A stretch of DNA of 64,000 bases from Olsenella_K absiana (GCF_036408855.1 NZ_JAZGJQ010000003.1:62001-126000); one strand, 5' to 3'; positions 41,073 through 50,449 are shown, numbered from the stretch's first letter. Notes: generated from the sequence alone by a model not told the origin. Translations and numbers: made by a program.

Positions 41073-41267
41073 ATGTTCGCAGGACTTGATGCACAGTCTC
41101 TCGTCGCTCTCGCAGTCGTCGTACTCTCGCTCGTGAGCGTGCCCCTCATCGCCGGCACGGGCCGCGAGCCCGGCCGCGTCCTGAACGACGGGTCCGAGGG
41201 TGCCGGCCTCGAGAAGGGCACCCGCCAGGGCCCTCGCCTGAGGAGGGCCGGGAGCCTCCAGGCGTAG
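41073..41267 (+). CDS. Small single-pass membrane protein, unknown
   Basis: A 64-residue protein that I do not recognise. Residues 8-27 (SLVALAVVVLSLVSVPLIAG) form one hydrophobic helix; the rest is basic and polar (GPRLRRAGS). A strong ribosome site (GGAGGG, then AAGGGG) and an extended -10 promoter support expression. Its stop is 17 bp from the end of the convergent LysR gene. Confidence 0.6.
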   Translation: MFAGLDAQSLVALAVVVLSLVSVPLIAGTGREPGRVLNDGSEGAGLEKGTRQGPRLRRAGSLQA

Positions 41268-41283
41268 CCTCCCGGTAGCCGGA

Positions 41284-42177
41284 TCAGGCCTCCGGCACGA
41301 GCTCGTCTCCGTACGTCTCCTCGAGGCGGGCGACGAGGCGCTCCGCGAGCGGCGAGAGCGCCCGCCCCATGCGCCAGATGACGGCCTGGCGGGTGGCGAG
41401 CTCGGCGCAGTCCAGGGTCTTCACTACCTGGTCCGGCATGGTGAGGAGGCGCGTTGCGCTCACGGGGGCGATGCCCACGCCCATGCCCGCGCGCGCCCAG
41501 CTGATGGTCGTGCGGGCGTCGTCGTTGAGGCAGACGACGCCGAGGGGGACCGAGCGGTCCTCGAACGCCTTCCGTATGAGCGCCTCGAACCTCCGGTAGA
41601 TGATGAGGGGCACGCCGGCGAGGTCCTCGACGGAGCAGGTGCCGTCCCCGCCCACGGCGTCGTCGGGTCCCATGACGCAGACGAGCGGCTCTGGCGCGAA
41701 GTAGCGGCAGACGAGCCCCGTGGTGGGGAAGGGCGTCCTCACGAAGCCGAGCTCCACGATGCCCTGCTCGAGCATCTCGAGCACTTCGTACGTGTTGCCC
41801 TCGTGGACCTCGTAGGAGACGTCCGGGTGGCCCGCCGCGAGGCCGCGCATGGCCTCGCCGGGCGACATCGCGCCCGAGGACGAGGTCATGCCGATGGAGA
41901 GGGTCCCGGCGAGGCCCCTGCCGACGTTGGCGACCTCCGCCGCCGCCGCGCTCGTCAGCGAGAGGATGCTCCGGGCGCGCTTGTACAGGACGCGCCCGGC
42001 GTCGGTCAGGGACACGCCGCGGGCCTCGCGCGTCACGAGGAGGACGCCCAGCTCGCGCTCGAGCTGCGAGAGCTCGTAGGAGAGCGGCGGCTGCGAGATG
42101 TGGAGCCTCCGTGCGGCGGCGGTGATCTGGTGCTCCTCCGCGATGGCCACGAAGTACTCCAGCTGCTTGAGGTTCAT
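41284..42177 (-). CDS. LysR-family transcriptional regulator
   Basis: A 297-residue regulator. The N-terminal winged helix is MNLKQLEYFVAIAEEHQITAAARRLHISQPPLSYELSQLE in pattern, with GVSLTDAGRVLYKRA closing it; the effector domain follows from about residue 90. PPLSYELSQLE is seen in the CynR/BenM-like part of the family. It lies 35 bp after pepC on the same strand and may share its transcript. Its target cannot be told. AGGGGG precedes the ATG at 42175-42177. Confidence 0.93.
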   Translation of the reverse strand: MNLKQLEYFVAIAEEHQITAAARRLHISQPPLSYELSQLERELGVLLVTREARGVSLTDAGRVLYKRARSILSLTSAAAAEVANVGRGLAGTLSIGMTSSSGAMSPGEAMRGLAAGHPDVSYEVHEGNTYEVLEMLEQGIVELGFVRTPFPTTGLVCRYFAPEPLVCVMGPDDAVGGDGTCSVEDLAGVPLIIYRRFEALIRKAFEDRSVPLGVVCLNDDARTTISWARAGMGVGIAPVSATRLLTMPDQVVKTLDCAELATRQAVIWRMGRALSPLAERLVARLEETYGDELVPEA

Positions 42178-42212
42178 CTCGCCCCCTTCTGCGCGAGGCC
42201 TGCGGGTGGCCG

Positions 42213-43700
42213 CTAGTCCTTCGGGGCCAGACTGCAGGCGATGGAGGACCAGGGCTCCACGTCCTCGGAGGGGACGGTGTCCCACAGCTCGAGCGTGGCC
42301 TCGTCGACGAACTCGCGACGCACGGTCACGTTGCCGCCGTAGGTGCGGAACCAGTCGGCGCTCATGATGAGGTAGCCGTCCTTGCCGGCGTCCTTGCCCC
42401 AGGAGTTCTCGATCCTCCACGCGACGGGGCGGCCGTCGGCGCCGAGCTCGACGCCCTGGAAGGTCATCTCGTGCGAGAGGTACGTCTCGCGGATGCGGAC
42501 GAGGTCCTCGCGACCCATCTCGAGCTCGCAGCCGAAGAGGCTGTCGAAGTCCATGGTGTCGGTCGCGAGCACGTACTTGTAGTCATCGATGTGGCGCGGG
42601 AACTCCTTCATGACGTCGCAGGCCATGGCCACGGGCACGCCCGCCCTGAGCGAGCGGATCGCCGCGTCCTCGAGCACGTCCATCTCGCAGTTGAGGGAGC
42701 GCAGCGGCTGGCCGCCGACGATGGAGTCGACGCGGCGCAGGTGGTAGGCGTGGCCGTAGGGGTACTCGGGCAGCGGGCAGGAGATGAGGTCCACCCAGTC
42801 GGTGGGGTCGACCCCCACGTAGCGCTCGACGAACTCGAGGGGCGTGATGCCCTCGTCGCGCAGGATGAGGGACTTCTCGTCCTTGTCGGACTTCTCGCCC
42901 TTCTCGCCCTTGTCATCCGCCGTGGGCTCCTGGGGCTCGACGGCGGAGAGCTTGGCCGGGTCCACCTTGGCGTCCTTGCCGACCTTCACCTTGAGGTCGA
43001 AGGTGGTGGGGGGCTCGCCGAGGCAGACGGAGAGCAGGCGGTGCGCGTCGGCCATGAGGCTGGACTTGAGGGCGCGCAGCTCGTCGTCGGTGGCCCCGTC
43101 GGCGTGGGCGCGGCGCAGCGCCAGGGCGCCCTTGCGAGCGAGGCGGTCGAGCTGCTGGTTCATCTCGGCGGAGTTCTTGGAGCAGGCCGTCTCGGGCATG
43201 GCGTCCTTGGGGACGAGGCCGTACTTCTGGATGATGTTCAACGCGAAGGGCACGTAGCCGCCGTCCTCGATGCCGTTGTCGAGGATCGTCGAGACCTCGC
43301 GCCCCTCGATGGGCTCGTCGGCCGTCTCAATCACGTTCTCGAAGAAGGAGTTGGTCTTCTCGAGCTTGTCGTAGAACATGCCGAAGGACTGGGAGAACTC
43401 GAAGCTGTCCACGTCGAGCAGCCTCATCGTCTTCGCCCTCACGACGTTGAAGGTGGCGAACATCCAGCAGCGCCCGCTCTGGCGCTGGTTGGTGACGTCG
43501 CCGGTCTTGGGGCGGGAGATGCCGTAGGTGTCGTGGTAGGTGCGCATCTTGGAGATGTCGCGCGCCGCGGCCATGATCCCGTCCGCGGTCACGGCGTTGC
43601 GCGCGACGCGGTTGGTGCGGTCCTTGGAGAAGGACTCGCTCTGCTCGCGGGCCCAGTCGGCGCAGAGCGCTCCCGGCGCGGTTGCCTTGCTGTTGGCCAT
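42213..43700 (-). CDS. pepC: Aminopeptidase C (bleomycin hydrolase family, C1B)
   Basis: A 495-residue cytosolic cysteine peptidase that trims N-terminal residues from imported peptides. The catalytic triad is Cys78 in QRQSGRCWMFATF, His in YLSHEMTFQGV (about 410) and Asn in RIENSWGKDAGKDGY. A Lys/Asp/Glu-rich insertion (about 265-285, DDKGEKGEKSDKDEKS) extends a loop not present in lactobacillar PepC. GGAGGG precedes the ATG at 43698-43700. It is divergent from the GltD-like gene. Confidence 0.95.
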   Translation of the reverse strand: MANSKATAPGALCADWAREQSESFSKDRTNRVARNAVTADGIMAAARDISKMRTYHDTYGISRPKTGDVTNQRQSGRCWMFATFNVVRAKTMRLLDVDSFEFSQSFGMFYDKLEKTNSFFENVIETADEPIEGREVSTILDNGIEDGGYVPFALNIIQKYGLVPKDAMPETACSKNSAEMNQQLDRLARKGALALRRAHADGATDDELRALKSSLMADAHRLLSVCLGEPPTTFDLKVKVGKDAKVDPAKLSAVEPQEPTADDKGEKGEKSDKDEKSLILRDEGITPLEFVERYVGVDPTDWVDLISCPLPEYPYGHAYHLRRVDSIVGGQPLRSLNCEMDVLEDAAIRSLRAGVPVAMACDVMKEFPRHIDDYKYVLATDTMDFDSLFGCELEMGREDLVRIRETYLSHEMTFQGVELGADGRPVAWRIENSWGKDAGKDGYLIMSADWFRTYGGNVTVRREFVDEATLELWDTVPSEDVEPWSSIACSLAPKD

Positions 43701-43892
43701 GTGGTTTCCCTCCTAAGGAAAGAGGTCGATTCATACGAGGCAAGAGGTTACCACTCCATGGGCGGAGTCCCGAGCGCCTCCGCCCCTGGGGCGGATATCA
43801 TGGGGCAGGCGCCCGTGGGGCGCGAGCATGTGAGAAGGACCGCCGCCCCGGGGCCACCCGGTCGGTCGGCGCGGCGGATGACGGGGGGACGC

Positions 43893-44579
43893 ATGGACGA
43901 GGAAGAGCTCGGGCGCGTGCGCGACGAGGCGGAGCGCTGCCTCGGCTGCGGCAAGCCCACCTGCAAGGACAACTGCCCGGTGGCGACGCCGATCCCGGAG
44001 GTCATCGAGCTCTTCAGGAGCGGGAGGGAGCTCGAGGCGGGCGACCTCCTCATGGAGGCGAACCCCCTCGCGCTCGCCTGCGCCCTCTCCTGCGACACCT
44101 CCACCCAGTGCGAGCGGCACTGCATCCGGGGCCGGCGCCGCCGCTCCGAGCCGGTGCGCTTCTCGGAGGTGGAGCGCGCGGTGGCGCTTCTGTGGCTCGA
44201 GGCGGACGCCGAGCGCGCCGCAGACGCCTCTGCGGACGGGGCCGAGGCCGCGGGGGCCGGCATCCGCGCGCGCGTCGCGGTCGTCGGGGGAGGGCTCTGC
44301 GCTCTCGCCTGCGCGATCTGGCTCGCGCGGCGGGGCGAGGCGGTGACGCTCTTCTCGGACCCCGTCCCCGCGCTGCCCGAGGAGGCGTGCGGGCCCTACC
44401 TCGCCTGGCTCGAGCGCCTCGGCGTCGAGCTCGCCGCGCCGGCGGAGGCCCCGGCGGCGGGGGAGGGCGCCCCCGCGGCGGCGGGGTTCGCGCGCGTCGT
44501 CGACTGCGCGGACGAGGACGAGCCCGGCTACCCGGCGCGCGCGGTCGCGCGGGCGAGGCGGATGCTCGAAGTGGGATAA
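43893..44579 (+). CDS. GltD-like protein reduced to the Fe-S domain and one Rossmann motif
   Basis: A 228-residue protein. Residues 10-90 match the N-terminal four-cysteine domain of glutamate synthase small subunits and related oxidoreductases: ERCLGCGKPTCKDNCPVATPIPEVIELF and CALSCDTSTQCERHCIRG. An FAD-type Rossmann motif follows, VAVVGGGLCALACAIWLARRGEAVTLF. The sequence then stops, without the NADPH domain and most of the FAD domain of GltD (normally about 450-490 residues). The ATG at 43893 follows GGGGGGA. There is no gltB nearby. It could be a degraded gene that has kept its frame, or an electron-transfer module for another partner. Confidence 0.7.
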   Translation: MDEEELGRVRDEAERCLGCGKPTCKDNCPVATPIPEVIELFRSGRELEAGDLLMEANPLALACALSCDTSTQCERHCIRGRRRRSEPVRFSEVERAVALLWLEADAERAADASADGAEAAGAGIRARVAVVGGGLCALACAIWLARRGEAVTLFSDPVPALPEEACGPYLAWLERLGVELAAPAEAPAAGEGAPAAAGFARVVDCADEDEPGYPARAVARARRMLEVG

Positions 44580-44609
44580 CCTTGTGGCCTGTCGACGATA
44601 GGGGCTCCT

Positions 44610-45590
44610 GTGATTGACTTCTACAAGACGCGCTCGAAGCGCTGCAAGGACGGCGGCCTCATCGCCTACACCACCAAGGTCGACGAGATCTCGGCGGGCT
44701 GCTGGGTGAGCGTCACGGAGCCGACCGGCGACGACCGCAACTGGCTCATCGACGAGCTGGGCGTGGTCGAGGAGTTCGTCGACTCGGCGTTCGACGACGA
44801 GGAGACCTCGCACGTCGACTACGACGCCACCACCGGCCAGACGCTCGTGATCGTGGACTGCCCCGCCATCGAGGAGGGCGACGAGGTCGTCGACCCCTCA
44901 ATCGTGCAGTTCGACACGCACCCGCTCTCGGTGCTCTTCCTCGAGGACGAGGACGTCGTCGTGACGGTCGCGCTCAGGCAGAATAGCACGATCAGGGCGG
45001 CGCGCGAGGGGCGCCTGAGCGAGATGGACACCTCGCACCACGCCAGAATGCTTCTGCAGCTGCTGCTCGATATATCGCAGCACTACCTCGTGGACCTGCG
45101 CTCCATCAACCGTCAGTTCCGCGAGAACGAGCGCACCCTGCGCCACACGATGCGCAACTCCGACCTCATGAAGATGCTCGGGTTCGAGAAGTCGCTCGTG
45201 TACTTCTCCACCTCCCTGAAGGCGCTCGACACCACGATTGCCAGGATCGGCTACGGGCGCGTGGTCGCGCTCAGGCCAGAGGACAGGGCGCTCCTCGACG
45301 ACGTGGGCATCGAGGTCAGGCAGGCCATGGAGATGTGCGACATCTACAGCAGCGTCATCAACGAGACCATGGACACGATCGGCTCGCTCATCAACAACAA
45401 CCTCAACGACACGATGCGCGTGCTCGCGGTGATCACGCTGGTGCTGAGCGTGCCCACCATGGTGTACGGCTTCTACGGCATGAACACGCCGCTGCCCCTC
45501 GACTCCTCCTGGGCCTTCCCCCTCGCCCTGTCGCTCGTGATGTCCGTGGCGGCCCTCGTCTGGATCGAGCGCAGCCGCGCCACCCGCTAG
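44610..45590 (+). CDS. corA: CorA-family magnesium/cobalt transporter
   Basis: A 326-residue channel. The C-terminal two helices carry the selectivity signature YGFYGMN (about 289-295) before a short acidic/prolyl loop and the final helix; the long cytosolic alpha/beta funnel occupies the first 260 residues. The GTG at 44610 follows GGGG and lies 30 bp after the GltD-like gene, so both may be co-transcribed. The N-terminus is of the shorter actinobacterial/Firmicutes form. Confidence 0.93.
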   Translation: MIDFYKTRSKRCKDGGLIAYTTKVDEISAGCWVSVTEPTGDDRNWLIDELGVVEEFVDSAFDDEETSHVDYDATTGQTLVIVDCPAIEEGDEVVDPSIVQFDTHPLSVLFLEDEDVVVTVALRQNSTIRAAREGRLSEMDTSHHARMLLQLLLDISQHYLVDLRSINRQFRENERTLRHTMRNSDLMKMLGFEKSLVYFSTSLKALDTTIARIGYGRVVALRPEDRALLDDVGIEVRQAMEMCDIYSSVINETMDTIGSLINNNLNDTMRVLAVITLVLSVPTMVYGFYGMNTPLPLDSSWAFPLALSLVMSVAALVWIERSRATR

Positions 45591-45757
45591 GCCGGCGCGA
45601 GCGGTCGGGGCCGCACCAGCCCAGCCGGGCCCGTATGGAGCCCGCCGCGGCGCCAGGCCACATGTCCCCCATTCGAGGTCAAGTCGCGCGGATTTATGGG
45701 GTTCGGAAAAATAGGGGCTGGGTGAGAAGAGGTGCGAGAAAATCCTCTTTAGGTCTT

Positions 45758-45763
45758 TATAAT
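45758..45763 (+). promoter_or_regulatory. -10 hexamer upstream of the PTS IIA gene
   Basis: A consensus TATAAT in an A+T-rich patch, 86 bp before the IIA start; no clear -35. A palindrome ATCCGGACGGAT at 45820-45831 lies between it and the gene and could be an operator. Confidence 0.5.
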
Positions 45764-45848
45764 CAGGTAGAGGTAACGCGGTCCTGCAGCGCCGTGGCTT
45801 GATTTGGCGTGGTGAAGCTATCCGGACGGATGAGATGGGAGCTTTGAT

Positions 45849-46304
45849 ATGGCAGATCTGGTAAGCAAGGAAGACGTCTTCTTCGACAACCCCTCCAAGA
45901 CCGTGGACGCGGTGCTCGAGTTCCTCTCCGACAAGGCGGTGGAGCTGGGCGTCGCGAGCGACCGCGAGGCCGTGCTCGCCTCCTTCCGCGAGCGCGAGGC
46001 CCAGGGCTCCACGGGCATGGTCGGCGGGTTCGCCCTGCCTCATGCCAAGTCTGCAGCCATCGAGCGCACGAGCGTCATGGTCGTGAAGTTCTCCGGCGAG
46101 GTCGACTGGAAGTCCATGGACGGCGAGCCGATCAAGGCGGCCATCGCCATCTTCACCCCCACCGACCCACAGGGTGGCGTGCACCTGGCCGTCCTCGCCA
46201 AGATCGCATCCATGCTCATGCAGCCGGACTTCTGCTCCACGATCCTCGGGAGCGACGACGCGGAGGCCATCGCGGACGCCATCAACGAGAGGCTCGCGGA
46301 CTAG
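45849..46304 (+). CDS. PTS system fructose-type EIIA component
   Basis: A 151-residue single-domain phosphotransfer protein. The phosphorylated His is in MVGGFALPHAKSAAI (about residue 65), with the upstream pattern AVLASFREREAQGSTG typical of the mannitol/fructose IIA family. It accepts phosphate from HPr. It is the first gene of IIA-fruK-ptsI; the matching EIIB/EIIC is not in the window. GGGAG precedes the ATG at 45849. Confidence 0.93.
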   Translation: MADLVSKEDVFFDNPSKTVDAVLEFLSDKAVELGVASDREAVLASFREREAQGSTGMVGGFALPHAKSAAIERTSVMVVKFSGEVDWKSMDGEPIKAAIAIFTPTDPQGGVHLAVLAKIASMLMQPDFCSTILGSDDAEAIADAINERLAD

Positions 46305-46351
46305 CGCGCGAGGGCAGGCCCTGGTCCGGGCACGGTCGAAAGGAGCACCCG

Positions 46352-47278
46352 TTGATCTACACCGTGACACTCAACCCCGCAATCGACTACGTCATGCACC
46401 CGCTGACGCTCGACATGGGCTTTACCAACCGCTCCTCGAGCGAGGAGATCCACATCGGCGGCAACGGCATCAACATCTCGACCCTCCTGAACGAGCTCGG
46501 CGTCTCGAACGTCGTGCTCGGCATAGCCGCCGGCTTCACGGGGGAGTACCTCATCCATCGCCTGCAGGAGAAGGGCATCGCCTCCAGCTTCGTCCTCCTC
46601 GACAAGGGCAACACGCGCATCAACGTCAAGCTGCAGGGCATCGTCATGACGATGGTCAACGGCATGGGCCCCAAGATCTCACAGAAGAAGGTCGACGAGC
46701 TCCTCGACCGCATCGATGGCATCGGCGAGGGCGACACCCTCGTGCTGACGGGCTCCATCCCCAAGTCTCTGCCCGATAACATGTACGACGTCATCATGCG
46801 CCGCCTGGACGGCCGCGGGATCCGCTTCGTGGTGGACGCCCCGGGCGACCTGCTCATGGAGTCGCTCTCCGCGAAGCCCTTCCTCATCAAGCCCAACAAC
46901 CACGAGGTCGGCCGCATCTTCGGCGCCCAGCCGGAGACGCCGGAGGACTGCATGCCCTACGCCCACAAGCTCCACGAGCTCGGTGCCCAGAACGTCATCG
47001 TCTCGTGCGGCGGCCACGGCGCCGCCCTGGTGGACGAAAACGACGAGGAGCACATCGTCCCGACGGCCAAGATCAAGCTCGTCAACGCGACGGGTGCGGG
47101 CGACTCTATGGTCGCGGGCTTCATCGCCAAGGTGAACGAGGGCGCCTCGTTCGAGGACGCCCTGATCTTCGCGTCCGCTTGCGGCACGGCGACGGCCGGC
47201 TCCAAGGCCATCGCCAAGCGCTCGACCATCGATCGCGTCGTGAAGGCTCTCCACAAGCAGATGGGCATCGAGGACTAG
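46352..47278 (+). CDS. fruK: 1-phosphofructokinase
   Basis: A 308-residue PfkB-family kinase making fructose-1,6-bisphosphate. It begins IYTVTLNPAIDYVMHP and has HIGGNGINISTLLNELG, TLVLTGSIPKSLPDN and the PfkB signature LVNATGAGDSMVAGF with its catalytic Asp. Tagatose-6-phosphate kinase is a related alternative, but linkage to a fructose IIA favours FruK. The TTG at 46352 follows AAAGGAG; no ATG or GTG nearby gives a better start. Confidence 0.92.
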   Translation: MIYTVTLNPAIDYVMHPLTLDMGFTNRSSSEEIHIGGNGINISTLLNELGVSNVVLGIAAGFTGEYLIHRLQEKGIASSFVLLDKGNTRINVKLQGIVMTMVNGMGPKISQKKVDELLDRIDGIGEGDTLVLTGSIPKSLPDNMYDVIMRRLDGRGIRFVVDAPGDLLMESLSAKPFLIKPNNHEVGRIFGAQPETPEDCMPYAHKLHELGAQNVIVSCGGHGAALVDENDEEHIVPTAKIKLVNATGAGDSMVAGFIAKVNEGASFEDALIFASACGTATAGSKAIAKRSTIDRVVKALHKQMGIED

Positions 47279-47299
47279 CGCCCCGGCGCATACGTTGGA

Positions 47300-47340
47300 C
47301 TCGGAGGGGCTGGCGGACAAGTTCCGTCAGCCCTTCCGAG
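47300..47340 (+). terminator. Long hairpin between fruK and ptsI
   Basis: Two 18-base arms (CTCGGAGGGGCTGGCGGA and its partner at 47323-47340) pair fully if two G-U pairs are allowed, closing a 5-base loop. There is no U-tract. It may be an attenuator or an mRNA 3'-end stabiliser separating fruK and ptsI levels. Confidence 0.55.
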
Positions 47341-47418
47341 ATTCGCGGCCAGCAGAGATTGAATCTGTAATAAAGTGTTTCAGAGGGTGTTTGTACTGCA
47401 GCATGAAAGGGGAGCCAC

Positions 47419-49122
47419 ATGTTTGAGGGTGTCAACGCATCTGATGGTATCGGCATCGGCGTAGCGCGCGTAGCGGTGGAGCCGGACCTTACCTTCACGC
47501 CCCACAAGCCGGAGGACGTGGACGCCGAGAAGGCCCGCTATGCCGCCGCGATCGAGAAGTTCATCGGGCAGACCAACGCCCAGATCGAGCGCATGAAGTC
47601 GAACGGCCTCGAGAAGGAGGCCGGCATCATGAACGCGCACATCGAGTTCGCCGAGGACGACGGCATCAAGGAGATGGTCAACGGCTCCATCGACGGCGGT
47701 ATGTGCGCCGAGCAGGGCGTCTCCGAGGCGTATGACATGTACTACAACATGTTCTCCAACATGGAGGACGAGCTCTTCCGCGAGCGCGCCGCCGACATCG
47801 CCGACGTCAAGACGGCGCTCCTCGCCGACCTCCTCGGCCAGGAGCTGGTCGACCTCTCGAGCCTCCCCGAGCACTCGGTCATCATCGTCCACGAGCTGAC
47901 CCCATCGATGACCGCTGACATCGACAGGGACAACGTCGTCGCCATCGTCACCGAGACCGGCGGCCGCACCTCCCACTCGGCCATCATCGCCCGCGCGCTC
48001 GAGATTCCCGCCGTCCTCTCGGTCGCGGACTGCACCTCCAACATCAAGACCGGCGACATGGTCGTCGTCGACGGCGGCAAGGGCCAGGTCGTGGTCGACC
48101 CGGACGACGAGCTCCTCTCCACCTACACCGAGAAGGCCAAGAAGTACGCGGCCGACAAGGCGGCCCTCGAGGCCTTCCGCGGCGTCGCGACCAAGACGGC
48201 CGACGGCAAGCAGGTCCTGCTCGTCGCCAACATCGGCAACCCCGGCGACGCCACCGCGGCGCTCGAGCATGACGCCGAGGGCGTCGGCCTGTTCCGCTCC
48301 GAGTTCCTCTTCATGGACGCCAAGGAGCTCCCGAGCGAGGAGGAGCAGTTCTCCGCGTACCAGAAGGTCACCATCGCGATGAAGGACAAGCCCGTCATCA
48401 TCCGCACCCTCGACGTGGGCGGCGACAAGGAGATTCCGTACCTCGACATGAAGCGCGAGGACAACCCGTTCATGGGCTTCCGCGCCGTACGCTACTGCCT
48501 CAACAACCCCGAGCAGTACAAGGTGCAGCTCCGCGCCCTGCTGCGCGCCTCGGCCTACGGTGACATCAAGATCATGCTGCCGCTCGTGACGACCCTGGAC
48601 GAGGTCCGTCAGGTCAAGGCCCTGGTCGAGACCTGCAAGAAGGAGCTCGACGCCGAGGGCGTGAAGTACAACCAGGACATCGAGGTCGGCACCATGGTGG
48701 AGACCCCGTCCGCCTCGCTGATCTCCGACCTGCTTGCCAAGGAGTGCGACTTCTTCTCCATCGGCACCAACGACCTGATCGGCTACACCATGTGCGCCGA
48801 CCGCGGTAACGACCGTGTCGCGTACCTCTACAACGTCTACCAGCCCTCCGTCCTGCGTTCGCTCAAGACCATCATCCAGAACGGCGTCAAGCAGGGCATC
48901 ATGGTCGGCATGTGCGGCGAGGCCGCGGCAGACCCGCTGCTGATCCCGGTGCTGCTCTCCTTCGGCCTGACCGAGTTCTCCGTGTCCGCGCCGTCGATCC
49001 TGCGCACGCGCCGCACCATCTCCGAGTGGACGATGGAGGAGGCGGACGCCCTGACCGAGAAGGTCATGAGCCTCGAGACCTCCGCCGAGGTCCGCGCCGC
49101 GCTGCAGGCCGCCGCGAAGTAG
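47419..49122 (+). CDS. ptsI: PTS enzyme I (phosphoenolpyruvate-protein phosphotransferase)
   Basis: A 567-residue protein. The phospho-His lies in TETGGRTSHSAIIARALEIPAV (about 190), the PEP-binding site has GLFRSEFLFMD and TLDVGGDKEIPYL, and the C-terminal active site is VGMCGEAAADP. It starts the PTS phosphate chain. GGGGAG precedes the ATG at 47419. It is the third gene of the PTS group; ptsH is not in the window. Codon bias suggests high expression. Confidence 0.97.
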   Translation: MFEGVNASDGIGIGVARVAVEPDLTFTPHKPEDVDAEKARYAAAIEKFIGQTNAQIERMKSNGLEKEAGIMNAHIEFAEDDGIKEMVNGSIDGGMCAEQGVSEAYDMYYNMFSNMEDELFRERAADIADVKTALLADLLGQELVDLSSLPEHSVIIVHELTPSMTADIDRDNVVAIVTETGGRTSHSAIIARALEIPAVLSVADCTSNIKTGDMVVVDGGKGQVVVDPDDELLSTYTEKAKKYAADKAALEAFRGVATKTADGKQVLLVANIGNPGDATAALEHDAEGVGLFRSEFLFMDAKELPSEEEQFSAYQKVTIAMKDKPVIIRTLDVGGDKEIPYLDMKREDNPFMGFRAVRYCLNNPEQYKVQLRALLRASAYGDIKIMLPLVTTLDEVRQVKALVETCKKELDAEGVKYNQDIEVGTMVETPSASLISDLLAKECDFFSIGTNDLIGYTMCADRGNDRVAYLYNVYQPSVLRSLKTIIQNGVKQGIMVGMCGEAAADPLLIPVLLSFGLTEFSVSAPSILRTRRTISEWTMEEADALTEKVMSLETSAEVRAALQAAAK

Positions 49123-49164
49123 GCGTCCGCCCGGAGAAGATCGGCTGGCACCGCGCCTGACGCA

Positions 49165-49201
49165 AAGGGCCGCCCTCGCGAGGGGGCGGCCCTTCTCCTT
49201 T
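49165..49201 (+). terminator. Terminator of ptsI
   Basis: AAGGGCCGCCC-N8-GGGCGGCCCTT followed by CTCCTTTG. Confidence 0.75.
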
Positions 49202-49230
49202 GCTATGCCACGTACCAGGGCCTACGTCGC

Positions 49231-50172
49231 CTACCAGGGACAGGCGGCGGGGACAAGGACCCTGAGCGCCGCCGGCTCGACGGTGACGTGGTACTCGTCC
49301 GCGTCGAGGCGCTCACCGTCCGCCTGGCAGGGCGGCGGGCCCTCAGGGAAGCGGACGTCCAGGCGGGAGAGGTCGCGGAAGGCGAGCACGCTCGAGTGGG
49401 TGTGCAGGCCGAGGCGTGCGAGACCGAAGAGCCCGAGCGCCGTGGCGGAGTGGGGCCGGCGCCGCGAGTAGCACAGGTCGAGCCTGCCGTCTGCGGGGTC
49501 GGCGTCGGGACACACCCTGAAGCCTCCGCCGTAGGTGGGGCCGTTCTGCACGGCGAAGACGATGTCCGTGCCCTCGAGCGCCTCGCCGTCGCAGGTCGCC
49601 TCGAAGGCCCAGCCGCGCATCCCAGAGGAGAAGAGCCTGACGCCCGAGGTGGCGAAGAGCGCGGCACCCCGTTGCGTCGCGTCCTCGGCGCGGCGCCTCG
49701 TCGTGTCGAGCGCGATCGCCGCGTCCATGCCGAAGGAGAGCGTCTGGACGAAGTAGGTGTCGTTGACGCGCCCCAGGTCCATCGAGCGCTCCTTGCCGGA
49801 GACAAGCTCGGCGATTGCGTGGTCGGGGTCGTTCCTCGTCGCATGGAAGGTCCGCGCGAGGTCGTTGCCGGAGCCCATGGGGATCAGGGCGAAGCGCGGG
49901 CGCCTGCCGGCTGGCACCTCCATCAGGCCACAGGCCACCTCGTGGGCAAGTCCGTCGCCCCCGAGCGAGAAGACCGTGTCGAAGCCCGCCGAGCCGGCGG
50001 CGAGCTGGTGCGCGTCGCCCGGTCCCTCGGTCAGGACGAGCTCGTGCCCGTCCGTGAGCGAGCCGTAGCAGTCGAAGAAGCGGCCCACGAGCACGGCGGC
50101 GCCAGCCCCACGCCCGCTGCGCGAGGCAGGGTTCGCGATGATGAGGGACCTGCCGAACTCCACGCCTGCCAT
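49231..50172 (-). CDS. Diacylglycerol/lipid kinase family protein (DagK/YegS type)
   Basis: A 313-residue lipid kinase. The catalytic-domain motifs are IIANPASRSGRGA, FSLGGDGLAHEVACGLM (GGDG nucleotide loop) and IPMGSGNDLARTFH; the C-terminal beta domain has VQNGPTYGGGFRVCPDADPADG. It phosphorylates diacylglycerol or a related lipid with ATP. The ATG at 50170-50172 was chosen because GGAGGGA lies just upstream; an earlier in-frame start would add a low-complexity tail. It is convergent with ptsI and divergent from the MocR gene. Confidence 0.9.
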   Translation of the reverse strand: MAGVEFGRSLIIANPASRSGRGAGAAVLVGRFFDCYGSLTDGHELVLTEGPGDAHQLAAGSAGFDTVFSLGGDGLAHEVACGLMEVPAGRRPRFALIPMGSGNDLARTFHATRNDPDHAIAELVSGKERSMDLGRVNDTYFVQTLSFGMDAAIALDTTRRRAEDATQRGAALFATSGVRLFSSGMRGWAFEATCDGEALEGTDIVFAVQNGPTYGGGFRVCPDADPADGRLDLCYSRRRPHSATALGLFGLARLGLHTHSSVLAFRDLSRLDVRFPEGPPPCQADGERLDADEYHVTVEPAALRVLVPAACPW

Positions 50173-50335
50173 GTCGTCCCTCCGCCACGTCACCACGAGC
50201 GCCCGTCGGGGGTGCCCCGTTTCGGGCTCGATGTTAGCCCAGGCGGGTCCCGCGGGACGGGTGCGGCCGCTCGCGGTGGCACCTGCTGCCGTCGGAGGTA
50301 TTCCGAGTTCGCCAGAGTGCCCGCCCGATGACAAG

Positions 50336-50345
50336 TGACCGGTCA
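50336..50345. promoter_or_regulatory. 10-bp palindrome in the dagK/mocR divergent region
   Basis: TGACCGGTCA followed by an A+T-rich patch with TATAGT at 50365-50370. A possible operator for the adjacent MocR regulator. Confidence 0.4.
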
Positions 50346-50449
50346 ATCGACATGATTTAATAGATATAGTTTGGACGAGAATAACGGGTCAGTCGAGGAG
50401 CGTCGGGGTCTGTCGCGAGCCGGCGCCACCGGGCGGGGAGAGGCGCGGA

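Noticed and set aside
40871..41089. A 72-codon plus-strand open frame overlapping the small membrane-protein start
   Set aside because: No ribosome site, polar low-information translation, and it spans the promoter of the supported gene.
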